DNA from: JAEMQF01 sp963775015
GTDB taxonomy: Bacteria > Pseudomonadota > Gammaproteobacteria > Burkholderiales > Burkholderiaceae_C
Direction: 5' to 3'
Assembly: GCA_963775015.1 (NCBI GenBank)
Contig: CAVZHI010000015.1
Span: 372,001-436,000, forward strand
Length of the DNA: 64,000 bases
A program made the translations under genes and the position numbers. The stretch's first letter is position 1, and every line of letters begins with the position of its first letter. Shown here piece after piece: positions 27,418-37,720 of this stretch. The notes below the pieces were generated by a model. That model did no database searches, was not told the origin of the DNA, and was given only the letters and a program-made list of their open reading frames with translations.

Positions 27418-28086
27418 TCACGCCGGGCCGCGGGTCTTGCCGGGTCGCAGCAGCACCAGCAAGGCGCCATGCCCGCCGTCGGAGGCGCGCGCCTGGGTGA
27501 ACGCGATCACGTCGTCGCGCTGCATCAGCCAGCCCTTCACCTTGCCCTTGAGAACGCTTTGCCGGCCCGGCGAGCCGTTGCCCTTGCCATGCACGACGCG
27601 AACGCAGCGTGTGCCGCTCTGCGCCGCGTCGCGCAAGAAACCCACCAGACTCGCGCGCGCTTCGTCGCGGCGCAGGCCGTGCAGGTCGAGCTGCGCTTGC
27701 GTCACCCAGACGCCGCGACGCAGTTTGCGCACCACGTCGGCGCCGACGCCGACGCGGCGGAACGACAGCGAGTCGTCGGTGTCGAGCAGCCAGTCGGCGT
27801 CGAAGTGATCCGACAGCGATTCCTTGAGGACCAAGGCTTCGTCGGCGAGTCGCTGTCGCGCCAGCGCCGCGGGCCGCGGCCGCGCGGGTGGAGCCGCTGC
27901 CGCCTTGCGCAGCGGCGTCACCGGTCCGACGCTGCTCGCAAACAAGTTGCGCTCGAGCGCTTCGAGCGCGGCGCGTTCGCGCTCGCGGACCGCGTGGCGC
28001 TCGGCTTGTTCGCGTGCCGTCTTCAACGCGGCGGCGAGCGCGTCGAGGTCAGCCAGCGCGTGCACACGACGTGTCGGCATCCTCAT
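27418..28086 (-). CDS. Smr domain protein (MutS2/Smr family)
   Basis: 222 residues from an ATG that overlaps the radC stop by one base (ATGA arrangement). The N-terminal ~110 residues are Ala/Arg-rich and helical. A stand-alone Smr domain fills residues ~135-222: LDLHGLRRDEARASLVGFL, VRVVHGKGNGS and GALLVLLRP. Smr domains bind or cut nucleic acids (for example YdaL/SmrA in E. coli). The role here is likely DNA or RNA nicking, unproven. The gene is coupled to radC, a context suggesting DNA repair. Confidence 0.88.
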   Translation of the reverse strand: MRMPTRRVHALADLDALAAALKTAREQAERHAVRERERAALEALERNLFASSVGPVTPLRKAAAAPPARPRPAALARQRLADEALVLKESLSDHFDADWLLDTDDSLSFRRVGVGADVVRKLRRGVWVTQAQLDLHGLRRDEARASLVGFLRDAAQSGTRCVRVVHGKGNGSPGRQSVLKGKVKGWLMQRDDVIAFTQARASDGGHGALLVLLRPGKTRGPA

Positions 28087-28760
28087 CACAACAACCCCCG
28101 CTCGGCGAGCGACACCACATCCGATTGCCCGACGACCAGATGATCGAGAATCCGCACGTCGATGAGCGCGAGCGCCGACTTGAGGGTTTGTGTCAGGAAT
28201 TCGTCGGCGCGCGACGGCTCGGCGGCGCCCGAGGGGTGGTTGTGCGCGAGGATCACCGCCGCCGCCTGCAGCTGCAGCGCGCGCGTCACGACTTCGCGTG
28301 GGTAGACACTGGTTTGTGAGAGCGTTCCGCGGAACATCTCTTCGAGCGCGATGAAGCGGTTCTGGGCGTCCAGGAACAGCACCACAAAAACCTCGTGGCC
28401 GCGCCCGGCGAGCTGCATGCGCAGGTAGTCTTTCACCTTGCCCGGCGAGTCGAAGAGCGGTTGCTGCGTGAACTCCTGCTTCAGCGAGCGCCGCGCGAGC
28501 TCGAGCACGGCAGCGAGTTCGGCGCGTTTCGCCGGGCCCAGACCCTTGAATCGCGCCAGCTCCTTGGGACCGGCGCGCAGCAGTGGCGAGACGCCGCCGA
28601 AGGCGTCGAGCAACTCCTGTGCGAGCTGCAGCACCGACGTTCCCGGCGTTCCGGTGCGCAGCAACAGCGCGAGCAATTCGGCGTCGGCGAGCGATGCCGG
28701 CCCGAGCGCGAGCATTTTTTCGCGCGGCCGCGTCGACGCCGGCAAGTCCTTGAGCAGCAT
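28086..28760 (-). CDS. radC: RadC family JAB/MPN-domain protein
   Basis: 224 residues. An N-terminal helix-hairpin-helix region (LARFKGLGPAKRAELAAVLE) is followed by the JAMM/MPN metalloprotease-like domain with HNHPSGAAEPSRAD, which binds zinc. Despite its name, RadC's role in DNA repair is unproven. The start ATG at 28760 is 78 bases from the divergent FKBP gene start. It is translationally coupled to smr. Confidence 0.94.
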   Translation of the reverse strand: MLLKDLPASTRPREKMLALGPASLADAELLALLLRTGTPGTSVLQLAQELLDAFGGVSPLLRAGPKELARFKGLGPAKRAELAAVLELARRSLKQEFTQQPLFDSPGKVKDYLRMQLAGRGHEVFVVLFLDAQNRFIALEEMFRGTLSQTSVYPREVVTRALQLQAAAVILAHNHPSGAAEPSRADEFLTQTLKSALALIDVRILDHLVVGQSDVVSLAERGLL

Positions 28761-28838
28761 GGTGGGGCGGTTCGGGGGTGGGGCCAGGTTCGCCGACTAA
28801 ACTGGACGCCAGTCTAGCCACAACGGGCCCGCCCCTTG

Positions 28839-29300
28839 ATGATGATCAACGCCGCCGCGAACCAGGTTGCCCCGGAATCATTTCTGACGCTGCACTACCG
28901 CCTCTGCGGCCCGGGCGACGACGTGTTCCTCGACACCTTTGCCGACAAACCCGCGACGCTGTCGCTCGGGCGCGGCGAGCTCACGCCCGCGATCGAAGCC
29001 TGCCTGATCGGCATGGTGGAAGGGCAGCGCGCGCGTTTCGAGCTCGGCGCGGGCGTCGCGTTCGGCGAGCGGAATCCGCAGCTCGTGCAGCATGTCGCGC
29101 GCGAGACGCTGCGCCGCCTCGGTGACGCCGACTCGAGCTATGCGGTCGGCGACGTCGTGCGGTTTCCCACGCCCGATGGCAGCGCCGCCTACGCCGGCGT
29201 GGTGCAGGAGGTGGGCGCGGATTCGCTCGTGTTCGACTTCAACCATCCGCTCGCCGGCCGGCCGGTGAGCTTCGAAGTGCAACTCATCGGCGTGCTGTGA
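28839..29300 (+). CDS. FKBP-type peptidyl-prolyl cis-trans isomerase (SlyD/FkpB-like)
   Basis: About 153 residues from ATG 28839; a TTG three bases earlier is also possible. It shows the split FKBP fold with an inserted-flap region typical of SlpA/FkpB: TLHYRLCGPGDDVFLDTF, LTPAIEACLIGMVEGQRARF, AVGDVVRFPT and VFDFNHPLAGRPVSFEVQLI, the last being the strongest signature. It isomerises X-Pro bonds and can act as a holdase. The next gene, ispH, overlaps its stop by one base (TGATG); an fkpB-ispH pair is conserved in many proteobacteria. Confidence 0.92.
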   Translation: MMINAAANQVAPESFLTLHYRLCGPGDDVFLDTFADKPATLSLGRGELTPAIEACLIGMVEGQRARFELGAGVAFGERNPQLVQHVARETLRRLGDADSSYAVGDVVRFPTPDGSAAYAGVVQEVGADSLVFDFNHPLAGRPVSFEVQLIGVL

Positions 29301-30267
29301 TGACGAAGATGAACTCGAGCGTGCAGGAAGTCGTTCTCGCCGAGCCGCGCGGCTTTTGCGCCGGAGTGGACCGGGCGATCGAAATCGTCGAGCGCGCGCT
29401 GCAGAAGTTCGGCGCGCCGATTTATGTGCGCCACGAAATCGTGCACAACACCTACGTCGTCGATGACTTGAAAGCGAAGGGCGCGATCTTCATCGAAGAC
29501 CTCGCCGACGTTCCGCCCGGCGCGACGCTCGTCTTCAGCGCCCACGGCGTGAGCCAGGCGGTACGCCAGGAGGCGAAGCAGCGCGGCTTCAACGTCTTCG
29601 ACGCAACGTGCCCGCTGGTGACGAAAGTGCACGTCGAAGTGGCGAAACTGCATCGCGAAGGCTACGACTTCATCATGATCGGCCACAAGGGCCACCCCGA
29701 AGTCGAAGGCACGATGGGCCAGTTGAACGAGGGCATCTACCTCGTCGAAGACGTCGCCGACGTCTCGACGGTGCAGGTCGCGCAAAGCGAGCGCCTCGCT
29801 GTCGTCACGCAGACCACCTTGTCGGTCGACGACGCGGCGCAGATCCTCGCCGCGGTGAAGCTGCGCTTCCCACGGTGCGCGAACCGAAGCAGCAGGACAT
29901 TTGCTACGCGACGCAGAACCGGCAGGACGCGGTGAAGGTCCTGTCGCGCGAGGTCGACGTCGTGATCGTCGTCGGCAGCCCGACGAGTTCGAACAGCAAC
30001 CGCCTCTGCGAGCTCGCGCAACGCCTTGGAACGCCAGCCTACATGGTCGACTCGCCGAGCGATTTGCAGGCATCCTGGCTCGAAGGCAAGCGCGCCGTGG
30101 GCCTGACCGCCGGCGCGTCGGCGCCTGACATCCTGGTGCAGCAGGTGATCTCGCGCCTGCGCGCGATGGGCGCGGTGTCGGTGCGGCAGGTGAAGGGCGT
30201 GCAGGAAACGGTGCACTTCCCCTTGCCCATGGGCCTGGGCGACAAGTCGATGGCCAAGCCCGGCTGA
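29300..30267 (+). CDS. ispH: 4-hydroxy-3-methylbut-2-enyl diphosphate reductase, with a frameshift
   Basis: The last enzyme of the MEP isoprenoid pathway, making IPP and DMAPP with a 4Fe-4S centre. The first frame runs from VLAEPRGFCAGVDRAIEIVE (first cluster Cys) through DATCPLVTKVHVEVAKLHRE (second Cys) to AAVKLRFP. The second frame continues VREPKQQDICYATQNRQDAV (third Cys) to KGVQETVHFPLP. The break is at about 29870, where one base is missing in TTCCCACGG. Rejoined, the protein is about 323 residues, the normal length. Because ispH is normally essential, a sequencing error is more likely than a real mutation. Confidence 0.93.
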
Positions 30268-30401
30268 ACGCTGCGGCGCAAGCCCGCGCTGCACGCCGCT
30301 GCCCAAGTCCGCGCCGCCTGCGGCGCCAGTTCCGTCCACGACGCCTGCCTACAATTCCCGGCTTCACAACCTCACACCGCGTCACCACCGACGCCCTGAC
30401 C

Positions 30402-31714
<1,313 letters not shown>

Positions 31715-31718
<4 letters not shown>

Positions 31719-32521
31719 CGAACGACGCACACGCCGAGCGCCTGCTGCGCGCCTACGACAACGCGACGCGCGCCGACTTGCCCAGCGCGGCAGCAACCGG
31801 GTTCGACCTCGCGCAAGGCTATGCCGTGGCGCAGGCGATTCGCGCGCGCCGCATGGCGCGCGGCGAGCGCCAGTTGGGCTACAAGATCGGCTTCACGAAC
31901 CGCACGATCTGGCCCCGCTACGGCGTCTACGGCCCGATCTGGGGGCCGGTGTGGAACACGACCACGATGTTCCTCGACTCGGCGAGCGCAGAGGTGGCGC
32001 TCACGAGCCTGGTGCAGCCGCGCCTGGAGCCCGAGATCGCGTTCTGTTTCGCCCAGGCACCGCGCGCCGGAATGAGCGAGGCGGAACTTGCGGATTGCAT
32101 TGAATGGGTTGCGCACAGTTTCGAAATCGTGCACACGCATTTCGACGACTGGCGCTTCCAGGCCGCCGACACGGTCGCCGACTTCGCCCTGCACGGCCGC
32201 CTCATCGTCGGTCCGCGCGTGCCGATGAGTGAATTTGCTGCGCCGGCTGCCGAACTCGCTGCGCTGGGCGTTCAGCTCTGGCGTGGCGACGAACTGATCG
32301 ACGAAGGCCGTGGCAGCAACGTACTCGACGGCCCGCTCAGCGCGTTGCGCACCTGGGTCGACGCGATGCTCGCCCAGCCGCACGGTTGGCCCATCGACGC
32401 CCGTCATGTGGTCACGACCGGCACGATCACCGACGCGGCGCCGCTCTTGCCCGGGCAGCGCTGGACGACGCGTGTGACAGACTCCCGCCTTGCCGGCTTG
32501 ACGCTCGATACGCTGCGCTGA
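31715..32521 (+). CDS. 2-keto-4-pentenoate hydratase-like protein (MhpD/FAH superfamily)
   Basis: 268 residues from ATG 31715, overlapping the serS stop by 4 bases. It matches the hydratase/decarboxylase group of the fumarylacetoacetate hydrolase fold: LGYKIGFTNRTIWPRYGVYG, LEPEIAFCFAQ (metal-binding Glu pair), FEIVHTHFDDWRF and VVTTGTITDAAPLLPGQRW near the end. Relatives add water to 2-hydroxypenta-2,4-dienoates or decarboxylate oxalocrotonate in aromatic meta-cleavage pathways. No other meta-cleavage gene is nearby, so the substrate is unknown. A longer upstream frame is a shadow of serS. Confidence 0.85.
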
Positions 32522-32584
32522 ACGCGACGCGCTGGGCTAGAATCCGCCCCCTGGCCGAGCGACCCGCCAGGCACCAAATACACC

Positions 32585-32675
32585 GGAGAGGTGGCAGAGT
32601 GGTCGATTGCGCTGGACTCGAAATCCAGTGTACGTTTATGACGTACCGTCGGTTCGAATCCGACCCTCTCCGCCA
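32585..32675 (+). tRNA. tRNA-Ser (anticodon CGA)
   Basis: 91 bases including an encoded CCA. Acceptor arms GGAGAGG (32585-32591) and CCTCTCC (32665-32671) pair perfectly. The anticodon arm is CTGGA-CTCGAAA-TCCAG, giving anticodon CGA (codon UCG). A long variable arm (GTACGTTTATGACGTAC), typical of class II serine tRNAs, and a T arm with GGTTCGAATCC follow. A TAGAAT -10-like box lies at about 32537. Confidence 0.97.
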
Positions 32676-32771
32676 GTTCACGCAACTTTACGATCGAGCC
32701 ACCCTGGGGACACGCGTCGCGACGACGATGTCGACAAGGGCAATCGGCCCGACTCGACAAGGAAACCAGCG

Positions 32772-33311
32772 ATGAACACCCTGCACTCGATGCCCTTCCC
32801 CTCCAGCGCGCGGCGCCGTTGGCTCATTTCGGCAGCGTTGCTGCTCGCGCTCGGCGGCGTGATGGCGACGTCGGCTTTGGCCCAACCCGGCGGCGGCCAC
32901 CACGGCGCGGGAATGATGTTCCAGGGTTCGCCGGAACAAGTGGGGCGCGCCATCGACCACATGCTCGACGGCGTGGCTGCGAGCGACTCGCAGCGCAGCG
33001 AGGTGAAGCAAATCGCTCAGGCCGCGGCGGCCGATTTGAAGGGCCAGCGCGAAGTGACGCGATCCCTGCGCGAGCGCGCGCTGCAAGTGTTCACGGCGCC
33101 GAATGTCGACGCCAACGCGGCCGAGATGCTGCGCCAGCAAATGCAGGCGCAGCACGATCAGGGAAGCCGGCGCATGTTTCAAGCGATGCTCGACATCAGC
33201 CGCGTCCTCACGCCCGAACAGCGCGCCAAGCTCGGCGAGCGCTTCAAGCAGCGCAGCGCGCAGCGCGAAGAGCGCATGCAGCGCCTGGAGCGCCAGCAGC
33301 CGCCACGCTGA
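32772..33311 (+). CDS. Periplasmic Spy/CpxP-like protein (LTxxQ family)
   Basis: 179 residues from ATG 32772. A signal peptide (LISAALLLALGGVMATSALA, cut near AQP) precedes a His/Gly-rich patch (GGGHHGAGMM), then an all-helical domain with VLTPEQRAKLGERFKQRSAQ, the LTxxQ signature. Family members are periplasmic ATP-independent chaperones or metal/stress sensors that feed two-component systems. The next two genes are a response regulator and histidine kinase, so it is probably their accessory sensor or target (a Cpx-like arrangement). Confidence 0.87.
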   Translation: MNTLHSMPFPSSARRRWLISAALLLALGGVMATSALAQPGGGHHGAGMMFQGSPEQVGRAIDHMLDGVAASDSQRSEVKQIAQAAAADLKGQREVTRSLRERALQVFTAPNVDANAAEMLRQQMQAQHDQGSRRMFQAMLDISRVLTPEQRAKLGERFKQRSAQREERMQRLERQQPPR

Positions 33312-33341
33312 GCGCGATGCGGTTCGGCACACGTTGACCGC

Positions 33342-34052
33342 ATGACGCCGCGGCTGCTGCTGATCGACGACGACGCGCGCCTCACGGCGATGCTCGGCGA
33401 CTACCTGCGCGGCGCCGGCTTGAGCGTCGACACCGCGGCCAGCCTCGCCGCAGGTCGCGAAAAACTCGCGGCGCAGCCCTTCGACGCGCTCGTGCTCGAC
33501 CTCATGCTGCCCGACGGCGACGGCCTCGACCTGTGCCGCGAACTGCGCGCCGACTCGCGCACCCGCCAGCTGCCGCTGCTCATGCTCACGGCGCGCGGCG
33601 AACCGATGGACCGCATCGTCGGCCTGGAGCTCGGCGCCGACGACTACCTCGGCAAACCCTTCGAACCGCGCGAACTTCTCGCGCGCATCAAGGCCCTGCT
33701 GCGGCGCACGTCGGCAGCGGGCGGCAGCGATGACGTGCTGCGTTTCGGCAGGCTCGAGGTCGATCTGGGCGCGCGCCTGGCGCGCCTGGCCGGCCAGCCC
33801 TGCGACCTGACGAGCCACCAGTTCGACCTGCTCGTCGTGCTCGCGCAAAGCCCCGGGCGCGTGCTCTCGCGCGATCAGATCATGGACGCCATGAAGGGGC
33901 ATCCGCTCGAAGCCTTCGACCGCTCCATCGACGTGCACATCTCGCGCATCCGCGCCGTCATCGAGGACGACCCGAAACAGCCGCGTCGCGTGCTGACGGT
34001 GCGCGGCGCAGGCTACATCTTCGCCAAGAAGCAGGACGACGATGCGGCGTGA
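33342..34052 (+). CDS. OmpR/PhoB family response regulator
   Basis: 236 residues. The receiver domain (1-120) has the acidic pocket LLIDDDARL, phospho-acceptor Asp about 53 in VLDLMLPDGDG, and Lys in YLGKPFEPRELLARI. The C-terminal winged helix (about 135-230) has LTSHQFDLLVVLAQSPGRVL, FDRSIDVHISRIRAVIEDDP and VRGAGYIF. It should bind direct repeats as a dimer once phosphorylated by the kinase encoded 250 bases downstream. A REP element separates the two genes. Confidence 0.94.
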   Translation: MTPRLLLIDDDARLTAMLGDYLRGAGLSVDTAASLAAGREKLAAQPFDALVLDLMLPDGDGLDLCRELRADSRTRQLPLLMLTARGEPMDRIVGLELGADDYLGKPFEPRELLARIKALLRRTSAAGGSDDVLRFGRLEVDLGARLARLAGQPCDLTSHQFDLLVVLAQSPGRVLSRDQIMDAMKGHPLEAFDRSIDVHISRIRAVIEDDPKQPRRVLTVRGAGYIFAKKQDDDAA

Positions 34053-34105
34053 CCGCGCGCGCTCGAAGCGCGCACCTTGTTAGCGATATGGTTCAGCCAC
34101 CCCTC

Positions 34106-34228
34106 GTCATACCGGCGAACCGTCGCCCCGTGCCCGACACGGGGGCCGGTATCCACTCGTTGAAGCCGCACGCTCGGCGGTTTGTTGATCAGATCCTTCC
34201 AGTGGATCCCGGCGTACGCCGGGATGAC
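34106..34228. repeat. REP-like palindromic element between regulator and kinase genes
   Basis: About 123 bases bounded by GTCATACCGGCG on the left and CGCCGGGATGAC on the right, with GGTATCCACT and AGTGGATCCCGG inside. It is a diverged copy of the dispersed element seen at 10, 49 and 61 kb. Lying inside a two-component operon, it may form RNA hairpins that uncouple kinase expression from that of the regulator. Confidence 0.75.
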
Positions 34229-34298
34229 GAATTTCTTGCGTCGTGCTCTTCGCTCAGCACCTTGTCATGCTGAGCTTTGTCGCTAATCAGGAGCGCGC

Positions 34299-35667
34299 AT
34301 GAAAAGCCTGTACCTGCGCATCTGGCTCACCGTGGTGGCGGTGCTGCTGCTGTTCGCGCTGGTTGCGGGGTGGCTGTTCCAGAGCAATGTCGAACACGAG
34401 CGCGACCGCATGCAGTCGATGTGGGCCGAGCGCGCCGCGGCGTGGGCGGCGCTGATCGAAAACAGCCTGCCCGAGCGTGACGCAGCGCCCGCCGAGCAGC
34501 GCAACGCGTTGTTCGAGTGGTCGCAGCGCCTGCGCCTGCCGCTCGCGCTGGACGACGCGCGCGGCCAGCGCATCGCGACGTCGGAGTCGTTCGCGCGCCG
34601 CGAGCTCGAGGCCGGCAATGCGCCGCAGCGGCGCAGCGTGCGCTTGCCGCTCTCGGATGGCCGCACGCTCTGGATCATGCGCCCCGGCCCGGGCGGCGGG
34701 CGCGCCGCCGCGCGCGAGGGCGGGGCGTTTGGCGGCGCCGGCCCTGGTGGCGCGGCGTTTGCGCTGCCGCGCGGCTGGGTGCTGTTTCCTCCCGCGTGGG
34801 GTGGCGGCGTGGGGCTCGTGGTCGCGCTCGTTCTGCTCTTCGTCGCGATCGCCCTGGGCGCCTACCCCGTCGTGCGGCGTTTGACGCGGCGCCTGGAGGC
34901 CTTGCAGCGCGGTGTCGAAACCTTCGGCGCCGGGCGCCTGAGCCAGCGCGTCGACGCTGGAGGGCGCGACGAAGTCGCGGCGCTGGCGCGCAGCTTCAAC
35001 GCCGCCGCGCAGCGCATCGAGGCGCTCGTCGACTCACACCGCAGCCTGCTCGCCAACGCGTCGCACGAACTGCGCTCGCCTCTCACGCGAATGAAAATGG
35101 CGCTCACGATGTTCGACGACGCGCAGCCGCAGGCGCGCGCTCGAGTGGCGCAGCGAAATCGAGCGCAACATCCGCGAACTCGACGCGCTCGTCGAAGAAG
35201 TGCTGCTTGCGAGTCGCCTGGACGCGCACGCCGAAGCGAACGCGGCGCCGCACACCGCCGTGGCGTTGCTGCCGCTGGCCGCCGAGGAAGGCTCGCGCGT
35301 CAACGCGGGAGTCACCGGCGACGACGCGACGCTGCAGGGCGACGAACGCCTGCTGCGCCGCGCGCTGCGCAACCTGCTCGAGAACGCGCAGCGCTACGGC
35401 GGCGGCGCAGCGCCTGAAGTCGAGATCCGGCGCGCTGCCGGCGAGGTTCAGGTGTGCGTCAGTGACCGTGGCCCTGGTGTTGCACCGGAGCAGCGCGAGC
35501 GCATCTTCGAGCCCTTCTACCGCTTGCCCGGCCACGCCGAACAGGCCGGCGGCGTGGGCCTGGGGCTGAGCCTGGTGCGGCAGATCGCGCACGCGCACCG
35601 TGGCACGGTGCGCTGCGAAGCGCGCGAAGGCGGAGGCAGCCGCTTCGTGCTGCGGCTGCCCGCTTGA
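34299..35667 (+). CDS. Sensor histidine kinase, with a frameshift
   Basis: The start is ATG 34299 with AGGAG 6 bases upstream. Two membrane segments (LTVVAVLLLFALVAGWLF, residues ~10-27, and GLVVALVLLFVAIALGAYPV, ~170-190) bound a periplasmic sensor domain with a Gly-rich loop. A HAMP domain, then the phospho-acceptor His about 256 in NASHELRSPLTRMKMAL follow. The frame breaks at about 35134-35141 in a GC run, where one extra base is present. The other frame continues LEWRSEIERNIRELDALVEE to the ATPase domain: NLLENAQRYGG, DRGPGVAPEQRERIFEPFYR, GGVGLGLSLVRQIA. Rejoined length is about 455 residues. It pairs with the upstream regulator and Spy-like protein. Confidence 0.9.
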
Positions 35668-35679
35668 CCGCGCGCCCTG

Positions 35680-37077
35680 TCAGGCCGCTGGTGACATCGC
35701 GGGTGCGCTCTTCACGCGTTGCAGCCAAGCGAGGAAGCCGCACAGGCCGAGGCCGGCGCAGACCAGCCCTGCCGTCGCTGCGGCCCAATAACCCGGGGCG
35801 CCGTGCAGCGCGGGCGGGCTCAGCCCTGCGACGTTGAAGGCGAGCACGTAGCCGCCGCCCAGGCCGACGCCCCAGATCGCTGCGGCGTAGATCAGCACCG
35901 GCCCGGTGGCGATGCGATACGCGCGCAGCACGTAGGCGGCGATGATTTGGGCCGCGTCGGCGATGTGAAACAGCACCAGCCAGGCGAGCAGCGGCAGCGC
36001 CGCGGCGATCACTGCGGCGTCGCTTGTGTAGGCGCGCAGGATCGGCAGCCGCAACGCGTAGACGGCGCAACCCATCACGGCGGCGAAAATCAAGCCCAGG
36101 CGCAACCCGTTCCAGCCGAGTTGGCGCGCTTGGGCGCTGTCGTTGGCGCCGATGCGCTGCGCGACCAATGTGCTCGTCGCGTTGCCGATCGACATCGGCA
36201 CCATGAACAGGATCGACAACATGTTCAGCGCGATCTGGTGCCCCGCGACGGGCGTCGTGCCGATGCGCGAAATGAACAGCGCCATGAAGGTGAATCCGGT
36301 GACCTCGATCGCGATCGCCGAGCCCATCGGAATGCCCAGGCGCAGCAGGCCACGCAGACTCGCACGGTGTGGGCGCGCGACCTTGCCGTGCAGCCCGAAC
36401 CTGGCGTAGAACGGGTCGCTGCGCAGCAGCCACCAGGCGGCGCTCACCTGGCACGCCATGACGATCGCGGTGGCGATTCCGCAACCGACGGCGCCCTGCG
36501 CCGGGACTTCAATGGCGCCGACGCTGAAGCCGAACACGAGCAAGGCCGACGCCGGCACCTTCAGCGCCAGCGCGCCGAGCTGCAGCAGCATGACGATTTT
36601 CGGCCGCGACACGGCGCTGTTGAAGCCGCGAAACGCGGCGAACACGAGCGTGCAGGGCAGGGCGAAGGCGAGCGCCGTCAGATAGCCACGAACCTTGGCA
36701 GCGACTTCGGGCGCGGCTTGCGACAGGTTGAGGAACGGGAACGGAAAGAGCAGCACCAGGCAGCCGACGACGGAGGCGCCGAGCGCGAGCCACATCGCCT
36801 GGTGCAACTGCGCGCCGGCCTCGGCGTGTTTGCCGGCGCCGAACAGTTGGCCGGCGATCGGCCCGACGGCGAGCACCAGGCCCATCAAGCCGATGAACAC
36901 GGTGACGTAAACGGCGCTGCCGATCGCCAGCGCTGCCAGGTCCGCCGACGACGCGCGCGACGCGATCAAGGTGTCCACCGTGCCGAACGCGAGCACCGCG
37001 ACCTGGCCGACGAACACCGGCCAGGCGAGGGGCAAAATGCGGCGCGCGTCGTGCAGCAGCAGTGGCGTCTCGCTCAC
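35680..37077 (-). CDS. MATE family efflux transporter
   Basis: 465 residues with twelve predicted membrane segments in two homologous halves. Family features include LAWPVFVGQVAVLAFGTVDT at the start, MGLVLAVGPIAGQLFGAGKH and, in the second half, GIPMGSAIAIEVTGFTFMAL and IALNMLSILFMVPMSIGNAT. NorM/DinF-like transporters swap Na+ or H+ for cationic drugs and metabolites; the substrate is unknown. Its ATG overlaps the stop of the DUF3717/DUF1289 gene by 4 bases, so the two are co-translated. Confidence 0.92.
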   Translation of the reverse strand: MSETPLLLHDARRILPLAWPVFVGQVAVLAFGTVDTLIASRASSADLAALAIGSAVYVTVFIGLMGLVLAVGPIAGQLFGAGKHAEAGAQLHQAMWLALGASVVGCLVLLFPFPFLNLSQAAPEVAAKVRGYLTALAFALPCTLVFAAFRGFNSAVSRPKIVMLLQLGALALKVPASALLVFGFSVGAIEVPAQGAVGCGIATAIVMACQVSAAWWLLRSDPFYARFGLHGKVARPHRASLRGLLRLGIPMGSAIAIEVTGFTFMALFISRIGTTPVAGHQIALNMLSILFMVPMSIGNATSTLVAQRIGANDSAQARQLGWNGLRLGLIFAAVMGCAVYALRLPILRAYTSDAAVIAAALPLLAWLVLFHIADAAQIIAAYVLRAYRIATGPVLIYAAAIWGVGLGGGYVLAFNVAGLSPPALHGAPGYWAAATAGLVCAGLGLCGFLAWLQRVKSAPAMSPAA

Positions 37078-37604
37078 CCGCGCACCTCGCGCGCCGCGGC
37101 GGTTTCGCGCGACGGAGGGTCTTCAGCGGGCGCCGTCGATCCGCCGGGCGCGGCGGCGCGGGCGCCTGGTGCTGAGGCGGCGTGCGCCGCAGTGGCACTG
37201 ATTTCGAGCGCGCGCTCGGCGTAGCGGTTGAAGCGCCACGCCGTTCCCTCGCGCGTGATGCGGCGCCAGGTCGAGCGTTTTGCGCCGGGGCTCATCGCGG
37301 TCCAGTGCTGGACTTCGTCAAAACTGCGTCCGCAGCCCTTGCACAGCGCGTCGCCCTGGCTCGTCGAGCAGATCGCGATGCACGGGGCGTCGGGCGTCGT
37401 CGCGTACCAGGCGAGCCACGCCTGATGCGCAGCGCGTGGCATCGTGTCTTCGTCGCATTCGTCGTCGCGGTGGTAAACCATCAACGCGTAGACCTCGGCC
37501 AGCGCGCGCACCTCGGCGCAGGCGCTGATGCCATCCGGCGAAGGCCGCTGCTGGCGCCACCAGTTGATCGCAGATTCGATGTCGGTGATGTGCAGCGCGG
37601 CCAT
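37074..37604 (-). CDS. DUF3717-DUF1289 fusion protein
   Basis: 176 residues from MAALHITDIESAINWWRQ; a GTG at 37670 would add 22 residues. The first ~70 residues are a DUF3717 domain. Residues ~75-120 are a DUF1289 domain with its Cys pattern (CIAICSTSQGDALCKGCGR) and the WTAMSPGAKRSTWRRI tail, probably a small metal-binding fold. A disordered Ala/Pro-rich tail follows. Neither domain has a known function. The gene is translationally coupled to the MATE transporter. Confidence 0.8.
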   Translation of the reverse strand: MAALHITDIESAINWWRQQRPSPDGISACAEVRALAEVYALMVYHRDDECDEDTMPRAAHQAWLAWYATTPDAPCIAICSTSQGDALCKGCGRSFDEVQHWTAMSPGAKRSTWRRITREGTAWRFNRYAERALEISATAAHAASAPGARAAAPGGSTAPAEDPPSRETAAAREVRG

Positions 37605-37720
37605 GAACGGGTTCGAAGCAGGGCGCCAAGGATAGCGCCGCGGCAGCTTGCTCGGCGCAGAGTCCGACACTGCTACGATCCGGCCCAGGGCCGTTTGTCC
37701 AGCTCAGCCCTCACCCTCAC

